From the NCBI GenBank assembly GCA_963169105.1, contig OY720636.1, positions 94,532,583 through 94,596,582 on the forward strand: a stretch of 64,000 bases of DNA, written 5' to 3'. The notes under the pieces were generated by a model, which was given only the letters and a program-made list of their open reading frames with translations, ran no database searches and had not been told where the DNA came from. A program made the translations under genes and the position numbers. This stretch comes from Ceriagrion tenellum. Lineage: Eukaryota; Arthropoda; Insecta; Odonata; Coenagrionidae. Shown here piece after piece: positions 42,962 through 53,799 of the stretch (its first letter is position 1; the number at the start of each line of letters is the position of its first letter).

Positions 42962-44639
42962 ATGATTAGTAAACAGTTATCGACAGAGAAATTGTCTGCC
43001 TTGCGCGGCAGAATAGGCATTATTTTGGGGCCGTAAATACAGATTGTGGTTAATGAGTGAATGCTGATGTTCAACCAACATTTCTGCCAATTTTCCGAAA
43101 AAAAATCGACTTTTGTAGGATTCTACGAGGAACTTGCATAAAAAAATCTCGAAATTATCGACGGCTCTATCGTATTTTCTATGATTAATTTAAAAAATCG
43201 TGCAGCATAAATGTTCACCGAGATATTCCGGGCGCTTAAGATTTTTAGCTTTCCATTTAATGATTGCATTAGTAAAGGCTATTGGTCACTTCGCTTGGCA
43301 CTTAATATAGTATATGGAGCGAATCCAAATAAAAAACTTGAACCAAGAAAAAATTGCGAAAAATCCCATATGACGAAAGTTCAAACTGTTGTTGTCATCA
43401 GCGGGTTGCAGACATCGTCATAACATAGATTCGCACCACCCGAAATTCACGACCGCTGCTTGGTTACTGAAATGCCACGTGTAGGTTTAGCACCCGTGAT
43501 CGTCGCTTGTGGTGCATGAAAACTGCTTAAGGCACTATTCAGGAAAATCATCATCCCGTGTTTTGCCCCTTTCTCATGACCTACTCTCGCGGGGCACCTT
43601 TGCCCTACTCCATAAGCCCCAGACATTTAGGAGAATGAATACGCAACAAAGTACCTCAATTCCGCGCTTTAAAACTCGGTCGACGCATTTTCGAGTGTCG
43701 TGTAAACACCGTTCCCTCCGCGGTCGACCGAATTCTGTGCGTTCCACCCGACCCAAGTTTCCGAGATCCTCTTTTCATCTCGGTGAGCGCTCATTGCTTG
43801 CCTCGGGGCCATAAATGGCGAGCGCGCCATCAAACGCGCGAATCGCCCCATCCGACCCATTTGAGCACGCGCGGGGGAAATTGGGCGCCCGGCGTGCGTT
43901 TTAATTGCGACGAATCCTCTTTAGACGCGGTCGAACGTGAAAAATTTGAACGACGGTTCAAATCTGAGACGGCGGGTGCATGCTGCATATCTGCGACCTC
44001 ATTCCCCCTATTCTCGTGGCTGTGGCTTCGTTACCTTCCTCTCTGACCCTTGAATGTGCAGGCATATTAGACTCCAGTGCACATTCGCCGCTGGTGATAT
44101 TGCGATGGTCTTTCCCGTCGTATGCGGTGTCTAACTCGTCCTGTTCAGCCGAGTGACCCAGGCGAGTCCTGCGATTTGAGGGACCTTGTAACTAAAAAAT
44201 GAACTTAATATTGCATCATTTTCACGAGGAGCTGATATTCGCGCTTATCATCTTTGCAACTGTGGAAGCCGTTACAGGCATATAGCTACATCATTTAAGT
44301 ACTTATCGTATTTTCACTGCTGACATCTAGACAGAAAAGAATTGAGTGAATTTAGGATTATTGCTATATTCAGTATCATCGCTGTTGAACTCAAGGTGGT
44401 CATCAAGAAGCCGCTGGCGTATACCGTATTATGTAGCATTATATAATGCACACGGCTTTTTAAGCAATGAGGTTTTAAAATGCATGTGCATATGCCTGAT
44501 TTTCTTTAATAAACATCTTTTAAATACAAAAAAAAAAACTGTATTAGCGTATTCTTGAATTGCATCAATTTGCAAGATTTTTCAGCGATTCGATAAGTTT
44601 TCCTTCGTTGATGGTAAGATTCCAATTCAAAAGCGGGTA
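42962..44639. other. Intergenic with a CpG-rich block
   Basis: The block at about 43430-44060 is dense in CpG (for example GCGAGCGCGCCATCAAACGC near 43818). I find no convincing exon; the open frames here lack codon bias and domains. It may be an unmethylated regulatory region or a recent insertion. Confidence 0.5.
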
Positions 44640-44752
44640 TACACATGGAAGTCACTTCCATGACAGTAGCCTCGCAAGTCGCTGATAGTCCACACTTCGA
44701 TGTGTAGGCACGGACTTCCATGGCAGTAGGGGTCGATGGTGGTAGTAATCGA
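44640..44752. repeat. Dispersed repeat of unknown class, copy 1
   Basis: It shares an ordered series of motifs with 57899-58000: CAGTAGCCT..GAAGTCGC or CAAGTCGC, CACTTCGATGTG, a short spacer, then TTCCATGGCAGTAGGGGTCG. Both stretches are about 105-115 bp. No known element recognised. Confidence 0.7.
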
Positions 44753-46284
44753 CCGAGGTTTGCACTTGTAAGGAAAATAGGTGCTTCTATCTCTTCTATT
44801 TTTCCTGTAAGTAGCATATCGATTCTGCGATAAAATCGCATCCGTTGGAATCATGGTCACATTACAGCAAACAGAGATTTAAAATGGAAACCACGAATAA
44901 CTTAAAAAGAGGAGAACTCACTGTTGCTCAAGTAAAAATTTATTTGTACTTGAAAAAATTTTAAATGCTGAAGATCCCATAAGATAAGCATTATGACTTG
45001 TCTTTTATTTGATAATAATTATTACTGTCACATTGGACACACTTTATTCGACGTAATAATGCACAATTGTTGCAATTCCTACAAATTTATTAAACCCACA
45101 AATTCCCTTTGGGACTCAAACGCGTTATCCGAACGCCATTATTTCCAAATGTGGGCGGTTTTCGTAATTACCTACCATTGTCATTTTTTTACTTCAGTCA
45201 TCCATTTGTTTGGAAAAAACGGAAGTTATGTGTAAGGGGTAATGTGTACCATGCCCTGCAAGTGGCTATACGATTCGAGAAACGGCGTGCAGTTTGTATG
45301 CATCCCACATTATTTTATTATGTCCACCGTAATATTTTTTTACAAAATCGCAAAAAAATTTAATCCACAGGTACAGCGTGAGACAAACAAGGCACTTTAA
45401 TGTTACCATTGACGATACCAAGGAAGCAACCGAGTTGAGTTTTACCAGTATTTGAGGAATCACTACGGTTGAGTGTCGTATTGTAATGCAGTCTTTTATC
45501 CACGCGTACGGATAAGTCTCCAATATTTCCCTGTTATTTTTTTTTCATCTTTCTAGCGTTTAAGCTGGAAAGAGCCAGGTGGCGTCCCTTTCAGTGAGGT
45601 GCTGTAGATTATTATCTGAAAGGGAAAGGGATAAGGAATCCACACTATCAGAGTTCGTTTCTTCTACCTTTTCATTTCCAAAACGTCTCCCCGAACCCTT
45701 CGTTATATATTTCCTCCCCCGTCACAACCCTTCCCCACTCCTCCTACAAACTCCCCCGTTCCCACGCCAAAAACTTACCCTGGCCCTTCCCCTCCCCATG
45801 AATTTTCCTCCCCCCTCCCCCTTTTCATCCGCTGGAGGATTTGGGCGGAAAAATTAATTTCTCATGAAAACTGTCGCCGTTGAAGATCCCGGGCCAAATC
45901 CCACCCGTGTGAAAGACAACAGGCGGTGTCGGTCGGGGGTGTGGATTTTATGTTTTTTAAGGGCACAGGGTGATGAGCGAGGGGCAGGGTTAAGGGCACA
46001 ATGGGGGAACTGTGCGTGGAAGTGAAGGGTGTGGTCGTTTGGGAGAGGCATATTATTTTTGTGCCGGGGAATATCAAGGAAGGCAGGATGAGGGGCAACC
46101 TTCCCGTCTGGACGGGTTGGGGGTTCTTTTAATTGCTTCATTACCGTCGAAACTACGGCATTTGGCGGTGCGGAGCGGTGTCGCGTTTAGAACTATGATC
46201 GCAAAGCACCATCGGGGGTAAAGTTTACTTTCAACGGAAAATATATCCTTTCGACCGATGAATGGTGCTTTAAGTACCTAAAGA
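44753..46284. other. Intergenic with pyrimidine and purine tracts
   Basis: A long C/T-rich tract (about 45660-45830) is followed by a G-rich stretch (about 45925-46130). No gene is seen. Confidence 0.6.
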
Positions 46285-46475
46285 TAGCTTGAGCGAGATC
46301 GTCCCCTAGTCACAATGGAGATTATATTTGAATTTTACGTTTAAATTTCAGCAGCTGCCGGAAGCATTCATTAAATTTGCATTATTAATGCTGCAATAAT
46401 ATACTTTAATGTGACTGAAATTCTAAGAAATTAAGTAAAAATATCCATACAAGTCATAAACTCGAATATTTGGTA
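46285..46475. repeat. Local duplication, unit A (about 190 bp)
   Basis: This unit (AGCTTGAGCGAGATCGTCCC to CATACAAGTCATAAACTCG) matches 46797-46980 in the same orientation along its whole length with scattered differences. Confidence 0.8.
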
Positions 46476-46607
46476 TAATTTTCTACCGATGAATAAACTT
46501 TATGAATGTTAATCCTATGCAAAATTGCTAATGCGTATAATTATTTGTCAGTATGAGTGAACAAACGGTTTTCTCGTCTCCTAACAACTCTTCTCTCAAG
46601 TAGTTTA

Positions 46608-46792
46608 CCCTTTGGCATGACGTGATATCACGTCATGAGTACCATAAGTGTTTCAGCTTTCACTTGGGGGCCTAGTGAAAGTTCCCTAGTGAAAGATTGA
46701 ACACCCACGATACCCTTGACGTGATATCACGTCATCAGCACCTGCGTATGGACGTATCATAACCTGATACACGTCATGACGCACTCAAAGGG
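46608..46792. mobile_element. TTAA-type MITE with two 18-bp palindromes
   Basis: Left end CCCTTTGGCATGACGTGATA; right end, read inward, CCCTTTGAGTGCGTCATGAC. TTAA follows on the right (46793-46796); the left has TTTA (46604-46607), probably a mutated TTAA. The perfect palindrome TGACGTGATATCACGTCA occurs at 46618-46635 and 46717-46734. Confidence 0.7.
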
Positions 46793-46796
46793 TTAA

Positions 46797-46980
46797 GGTA
46801 GTTTGTGCGAGATAGTTCCCTAGTCATAATGGATATCATATTCGAACTTAACGTTTTATTTTCAGCAGCTCTAGGAAGCATGAATTGAATAATGCATTAT
46901 TAATGGTGGTACAATATACTTTTATGTCGCTGAAATTCTAAGTAATTAAACAAAAATGTCTATATAAATCATTAGCTGGA
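46797..46980. repeat. Local duplication, unit B
   Basis: Second copy of the unit at 46285, beginning GTAGTTTGTGCGAGATAGTT. The MITE sits between the two units, directly beside this one. Confidence 0.8.
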
Positions 46981-47402
46981 CTCATTTTCTTCACACGGCC
47001 CGCTTTAAACTTTAAAGGTTTTTGCATTCCTGAAAAAAATTACTGCGGTGACTGTATGATTTATTTTCAAAGATAGTTGAGAAAATGCAAAGTAAACACT
47101 GCTAATTTTTTTACGAGATCTAGGTGTTAGAAATTCCTCATTTTTTAAATAATGTCTCTCTGGAGTGCCTTCTAGTATAAGTGCCCATGTAAATGGACTG
47201 GTATTTTTCGTCAGAAATCTCGGAACGTAGTTCGGTAAGGGCAAAATTGACCAGTGTTGACCCGTTGATTGCGATCAAGTTCGCGGTTCCTCCTACAGAG
47301 CGTCATACACTCGCGCGTTAGGGTGTAGCCAGATGGCTACGGACGGCGGGCGTAATATTTACTGTTATATATACTTACAATATAATAATAAATGCTGTTA
47401 AA

Positions 47403-47999
47403 TTGAAGTGGATGAAATTGGAACATAGAAAAATATTTAAGTTATCTGTGTTCATCTACAAAATATTATCAACTAAAACCCCTGATTATCTGTATAATTA
47501 TATTATAAGAAACCAAAGTGTTCCAGGGAGACAAGTAAGAGGACGAAGACGATTTAAAATTCCAAGGTGTAGAACGAATATGTATCAATTATCCACAATA
47601 AATTATGGCCTTAGAATATGGAATGGTATTCCTGACCATATTTTAAAATCAAACAATGTATATAAATTTAAATCGGAAATGTTATCTTTCTTGTTTAAAA
47701 AATATTATTGTAGCGCAGTGTGAATTTCATTGTACACTTGATTTTTTTATATTTATTAATTTACTTTTTTTTGTTAATTTCTTTAAAAAAAACTGTCTCT
47801 CATCCTTACTAATTGTTTATATGTTTTATTAGCTTGCACTATAGTAATTGTAAATATTATTGCATTAATGCTTAATGTATGCTTATTGAATTGTCATATT
47901 TGTAAACTGTAGTGTCCTGTAAAAATACTATTTTTGCCACAGAGTTTTTCTGTTAAACTGTACTTTGTTCCAAAGGATATGTAGTCCTTGAACAATAAA

Positions 48000-48032
<33 letters not shown>
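47403..48032 (+). mobile_element. 5'-truncated LINE 3' end with (ATT)n tail
   Basis: An open frame at 47403-47723 encodes a LINE polymerase C-terminus (KLSVFIYKILSTKTPDYLYN, YGLRIWNGIPDHILKSNNVY, FKSEMLSFLFKKYY; the RxWN.lP and FK patterns are typical of CR1/jockey-type elements). A non-coding 3' region and an ATT microsatellite (47998-48032) follow. The frame is intact here, but the rest of the element is absent. Confidence 0.8.
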
Positions 48033-48033
<1 letters not shown>

Positions 48034-49361
48034 AGGGTTAAGCACATTTGTGATAATTAGTATTTAATTCTATAGAAAACGATAAGTAATAAAATTAAAA
48101 ATAAATTTTAAAAACGATAAATTATTAAATAAGGTAACTAGAAAACGATAAAAAATAAAATAAATGAAAACTGTTCATCCGAAGCAAATCCCCGACAAAT
48201 AGATAACCATTTTTAGTCATTCGTATTTCATGAAGAATGCCGTGTAGCCAGACTGGTAATCTCTTCACCTGGAAACTTCGAGATGTAGGCAGAGACAACC
48301 TCAAGAAATTGAATTCTTTGAATTGTGAAGATGTCACGAAAAAGTGAGTGAATTATTTGCTTTGAAGTGTCACATTTTACGGAGCGAAAACCGGGACTTT
48401 ATTTGAAGTTATCAAATTATCTAAGCCTATTGTATGCAGCCTTGTGAGTCTCTGGAGGCTTACAGCCTAGGCATGCAAGTAGCCATGTTACTCTCGCTAT
48501 TCGGCTATTGCAGTTCTAACGAAGTGCGCATTTACTCTGTATTTTGCTAATTTTTCCAGTTAAATATTTCTGTGCAGGGCCCCTAAATCTCGCAGCGTTA
48601 TCTCGTGATGAAATATAATCAGAGCTAAGTAGCAGTTTTTTAAAGCAATAAGTGGCTAGACGATGCTGAAAGCAGTAAAAAAAGAAAGATATTTGATAAG
48701 CGAGGAAGGGGAAAAATTAGAAAAAGCTTTTTGAATGAGTATAATTGGGTTAAGCTATATGACTTGCAGAAGTGAGCAGGACAAATAAGTGGCCGCCAGT
48801 GATTACAGAAATTCGGATGACATAATTAAAAGAAGCATGATAGCATTTCTGAAAGAAAGTGTCTTATAAATAAATGTGTCATATTCGTGACGTAATATGT
48901 CATTGTTTATCTGTCACCTTTTTCTATCATTTTTCCATCGGTCCTTCTACTGAAATGAATGCAATATAATTTCGAAACAATGCGGCCATCACTCCTCAAA
49001 ATCCTATTAAAAACGGGGAAGCTATTTATCTAGTTTTATATTAAATGGGAATTACTTAAGGCGTGGTGGCGTATTCATTTTAAATAGAAGATCAAATAAG
49101 TGGGATATTGCTACCTCCTCGTAAAACTCGTGAGTTCTTGCTTCGTAAATAACAAGCGTATTTGGACTAGGTTTGATCAGACTTCATTAAGGTAGAGATC
49201 ATTTACGGGGTAATTTTCCAAAATCACGAATATGGGCGTCGTATGATTTTTGAAATCGTTACTTGTTTTTTTCATCAAATTGTGAAATAATTGATCAGTT
49301 TACCTTTGAACGTGGGTATTTCATTTTACGCCATGAATTTTTGTAGTCACTTGCTTGAATT
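48033..49361. other. Intergenic, no features seen
   Basis: AT-rich but with normal CpG density (26 CpG in 48061-48960). No gene or element recognised. Confidence 0.7.
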
Positions 49362-49575
49362 GATTTTTGGGGAGGCGACCGACAGCTTAGATCATTTGCG
49401 CCATATGGAACAGGTAAGGGAGGAAGGGTGGATATAAACCCGGCGTCGGCATTAGCCTGCTCTTAACGAAAGGCGCCAAGGGGACCACGGTTTAACGTCT
49501 CATCCGACAGACGGAGTACTGTACTTGAAGTGCCCTCCACAAGACACACAAGTAGGGATCGAGTTTCCTCTGTCA
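49362..49575 (-). repeat. tRNA-derived SINE (family A), head missing
   Basis: Nearly identical on the same strand to 52685-52900 (GGGAGGAAGGGTGGATA, GACCACGGT, GACAGACGGAGT). The tRNA-like head, expected beyond 49575, is lost. Confidence 0.85.
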
Positions 49576-51280
49576 CTTGCTTAAGCTTTTCTCAAAGCTT
49601 CTCGGATGTTTGATAAAATTTCCTTGCAGAAATATCTGAGGCAGGGTAGTCAAAAGATGATACCATGAATATATATGATACACTGATGTCGAGGCAGTGG
49701 TATAGAATGAATTTGAATCAGAATGGAACGACCAAGCCCAAGTCGTTTCATTGAGTCAGTTGAATTATTTTTAGAAATAACAGTTTGAACGAGATTTTAC
49801 ATTATTCGAGTTATTCGAGTTAGAGACAATTTTCAAATCCTATTTTTAAACTTAAGCAGTAATAAAAGACATGAAGTAATCATAGGAGTGTTAATTACGC
49901 TAAAACGTTTTTTGACTTATTGGTATCTATTGGTATTTATCTAAATACACATTTCGAGACACTAGTTTCTTTTTGCGATTTTGTAAAAAGTATTACGGTG
50001 TATCGGAAATTTGTTTTGAAAAATGATTTGGGAAACATACAAACTGCACGCCGTTACATGACACGATTTGTGCTTCAAAGTTACTCATTTGTTTTTAAAT
50101 GATACCTCTCTGGAGCGCAGAGCCTCTCAAATATCAAATCCTGTGGAAAGTAGTTTCCGTTTCTTGGCAAATATCTTAAAGATTCATTTTTTAAGTGGTT
50201 GATATAGTATACGTAATATGACGAGTATGGGATCTTTCTCATAAAATAAGGCCTATTTCAAATTATTTTGTTTCGATTACCTAGCTTTGACTACCTCAAC
50301 CCATTCAACCTGGGCTGAATGTAATGTAGTGCTAAAGAAACTTATTCTTTGACATTGTCATTTCAGTAAATACTTTTATTTTAATGGTATAATTGCAAAA
50401 TACCAATATCATATGAAATTAAATTAATGGACGAAATCATTTCGGTATTCCTTAATTTCTCAGATTTTGTTTTTCATGGAGATATTTTCTGTCTAATAAT
50501 GGTATACTCTTTTGTGATGGCAGATGCTTTCTTTTTTAAATGAACGAGTAGGTATCTTAAAAAATATAACACCGTGCCTTATGAACCACAATTTTCGCGG
50601 CACATGAATAACGATTGGTAAAACGTAGACACTGCATTATTGACTCCATTCACTGAGGCTGTTGCACTGATTAATCCTTGCTTGAAATGAAATATCTCAA
50701 TTAAGAAATATGTCTGCTGGGAATGGAGAAATGATTAAAGGTTGGCTTACTACCGCCTTCACATGACTACTGTCGGCGCAGAAATTATGTGCACTCGAGT
50801 TTGGGTACAAATAAAAAGTAAACGAAAAGATTTACAGAAGAACTAATGACACCATCATTTTTCTCATTCATTTCTACGTTATGCAATAGTAAATTCTAAT
50901 TTTTTTGATGAATTTTTATATTTTTTACTACAGTTATAACGTAAAAAGTACCAGTTATTTACGACGCGCGGGAAAAGCTCCGACTTTGATACTTTGTAAC
51001 TCAAACACAAGATCTTCAATGTCAACTATATTTATGTAAATGGAGGATAGATATGTTTGCTATAGATTGTACGAGTTGGAGCTATGTATATTTCATAGAA
51101 ATAACGTTAATATTAATTTTTTTAAATTATTGCATTTCAAAACTGGGGCATCGTAAGATTTCGTTCTTGGTCTCGTTGCAATTGGCATGCCTTGAACGTT
51201 TCCAATATGTTATTGTCCAAAATATCTATAAGCGCGTTTAATTTAAATCGAGTGATATTTATAATGGACGAAGTGAGAGG
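49576..51280. other. Intergenic, no features seen
   Basis: AT-rich unique-looking sequence; short open frames have no recognisable product. Confidence 0.7.
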
Positions 51281-51960
51281 TCCCGTTAGGCGAAACGCCT
51301 AGCCGAATCGGTGCTGTATGCTTGTTTATAATGGGGGCGCGCCGACAATCAAAACCGCAAAGCATTACAATCTCCTTGAAACATGCGATTGCCCTCTTGA
51401 AAAACGAGGGGTACTTTTTGATTTTTAAAATAGCAGATAGTTATATCAAGTAGCCACCACCCTGTGAAAGATGATGGTATTACTGGGAGAGGCAGACGGG
51501 TATTGAGAGAAGCAGACGTTCATTAACAGAGACAAAGAGAGGGGTTCATAGAATTAAGAGAATCATTTAGCAAAAGGCGCAGGCCATTCAGGAAAATCAT
51601 TGTCCGACTCAAGTCGCGGACCTTAGAAGCAATTAAGTGACCCCTCAAGGCTGACAAACGCCCTCTGCTCGGCGGCATAAGCGCTCCCAGACCGCGCCGA
51701 TGAATGTTCCCTCGGTATTTAACGAGTTCAAGCGGCATCGGATGCAATGGCGGTTATACGTATATCCCCTTTGGTCGGTCGCGTTACGCACACGAGGTCA
51801 AACGGCCAGAGCGATGCAATTAAGGTCTCCGTCGCGGTGGTTGATGCAGCTCCCAGGGGCCCTTCCGTCTTCCTTATCTGAATCGCTAGGCTAGGGCGGG
51901 TGAGCGAAAGAGAGAGGTCCGAAGATAATAGAGTCTATTTTGGGCAAAATTGAGACCAGC
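51281..51960. other. CpG-rich block, no gene recognised
   Basis: It is rich in CpG and G+C (for example around 51590-51890) compared with its flanks, with a small hairpin TAGGCGAAACGCCTA near 51287. Possible regulatory region; no exon with clear protein similarity. Confidence 0.45.
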
Positions 51961-52107
51961 CGGGTCCCTTATTCCGTTTAACCGACGTTCATGTGATATG
52001 TGAACGTTCGTATGATATCTCACAAAAAAATAAAACAAGCTTGCTCATGCCCTGTTTAGATTACTAGCTTTCTAACCAGGTTAACTCTAACCCTGGCAAA
52101 AGTCCGC

Positions 52108-52213
52108 CGTGTAAACGCAGGTTGGCGCTAACCCTAGTCGACTTTTTAACCACGCTGGAGTTACTGGGGTTGGCGCTGGTTACCATAATTTTTAACTCGT
52201 GTAAACGCAGGTT
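52108..52213. repeat. Direct 16-bp repeat at 90-bp spacing
   Basis: CGTGTAAACGCAGGTT occurs at 52108-52123 and 52198-52213. The area is full of GGTTA/TAACC motifs; a related CCGTGTTAACGCATG lies near 53202. It may be part of an unidentified element into which the SINE at 52685 inserted. Confidence 0.6.
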
Positions 52214-52684
52214 AGTTAGAATAGTAGTTAAGTGAACTAGTCCACATGTGGCTTTTACTTGAAGCGTACAATATATTCCGAGAGTTTATCTTGTCATATT
52301 CCGTATAAATACGTCAGTGCTAAGTTGATTGATGTATTTAAATGCATGAGCGAATGATTAACTGTATTTTAAGTTCCAAATTGAGCTTAAAGGCGCAATC
52401 GAGGACGGGTCATACGCAGAACTTGGTAGAAAAAGTTGTTTATTCCGCTGCATCAATTCAGGCAGAGACTGGACATGGAAGTTATTTATAAATCTTGAAT
52501 GTGAAGATAACATCTTGAATCGTTATCATCTATCATAAAAGAGTGCAAACGACATGTCTTAATAATTTCGGGGTATCTTAATGGTAAAGTACAGCAAAGT
52601 GACATATGAAAGAAATTTATCCTCTCAAATTTCATCTTTCGATGAACATAGTAATGATTAGACATGAAATGATAGTCTCTAGTT
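52214..52684. other. Intergenic, no features seen
   Basis: AT-rich sequence between the 16-bp repeats and the SINE. Confidence 0.65.
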
Positions 52685-52988
52685 GGGTTGGATTTTTTGG
52701 GAGGCGACCGACGGGTAAGGTCATTTGCGCCATAGGGGATAGGTAAGGGAGGAAGGGTGGATAGAAACCCGGCGTCGGTATTAGCCTGATCTTAACGAAA
52801 GGCGCTAAGAGGACCACGGTGTAACGTCTCATCCGACAGACGGAGTCCTGTACTTGAAGTGCCCTGCACAAGACACTCAAGTAGGGATCGTGTTTCCTCT
52901 GAAAAACATCTTCCTCTGCTGGGATTTGAACCCTGGTCGCCCGTATAGTTAGCCAGTACTCTAGCCACCACACCAACCCGATCCCCAA
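52685..52988 (-). repeat. tRNA-derived SINE (family A), full-length copy
   Basis: Read on the minus strand: head GGGATCGGGTTGGTGTGGTG with an A-box-like part, B box GGGTTCAAATCCCAG, body with GGACTCCGTCTGTCGGATGA, and tail CGCAAATGACCTTACCCGTC then GGTCGCCTCCC. It is the best preserved of the four copies and retains many CpG sites. Confidence 0.88.
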
Positions 52989-53079
52989 GTCTCTAGTTAA
53001 ATACTAATGAATGAGAAGTCTAACCATGCGAAATATTAGTATATTTAATCATTTTCCATCCTCTTACTAGTCTAGTAAA

Positions 53080-53143
53080 AGTAGCCCACAGCCCTAGAAA
53101 CAAATGAAAAGTGTCTTGTGACGATTGTTGGGCTGTGGGCTAC
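53080..53143. repeat. Perfect 14-bp stem hairpin
   Basis: GTAGCCCACAGCCC (53080-53093) is exactly complementary to GGGCTGTGGGCTAC (53130-53143), with a 36-nt loop. Confidence 0.85.
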
Positions 53144-53361
53144 ATCACCTGCATAACTCTCCACCGGAGGCCATCAGAATCTTAACTAGGGTTAAGAAAT
53201 GCCGTGTTAACGCATGTCAGTTAAGCCGTCATATTAACTATCATTCTCACCCTAGTAATGTCAGCGAGGCATCATTGAACAAAACCAACCATTATAGAAA
53301 GTGCGCTTCCATATTTTACGTGTTGTAATGCCCTCAAGTTTTTATTTCTTAACGTGTAAGT

Positions 53362-53640
53362 TATTTCATCATCATTGGTCGTTCAATCCTAAGATTAGTT
53401 GATTGCAGCCCTCCATCCTGCCTTATCAAGTTCTAGTTCCCGTATCTGGTGGCTTGTCTTATGTACTCTCCTTTATATTTGGTATATGTATTCATTCTGA
53501 GTGTTCTACTGGGGACTCTCCCGTTTATTTTCCCTTCAAATTTATCTTCTCAAACCCATTGTACCTCAGGGTACATCCTATCCATGTGGTTCTTCTTTTC
53601 CGTATCGTGATTTTTTGCATCCCCTTCAATTCATCTGTAA
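53362..53640 (-). mobile_element. RTE/L1-like LINE 3' end (family B), truncated
   Basis: On the minus strand it ends GGAGGGCTGCAATCAACTAA, TCTTAGGATTGAACGACC, AATGATGATGA, the same 3' end as the LINE at 60836-61735. Upstream motifs (ACAATGGGTTTGAGAAG, GGGAGAGTCCCC) also match. The far boundary is approximate. Confidence 0.8.
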
Positions 53641-53799
53641 TTGTTTTATCTCTTATTTTGTTCGTTCATTTGATTCTCACCATTCACTAAGTTATTTAGT
53701 GATATGATTTACCTAAATGGTCATCGACAGTCATCATTTCGTAGTTTGCTGTATTTTAGCTGCTGGTTGGAACAATTAAGGAGACAATTTCTAAAAAGG

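Noticed and set aside
43509..44046. Overlapping open frames in the CpG-rich block
   Set aside because: High G+C removes stop codons by chance; the translations are Arg/Ser/Pro-rich without a known motif.
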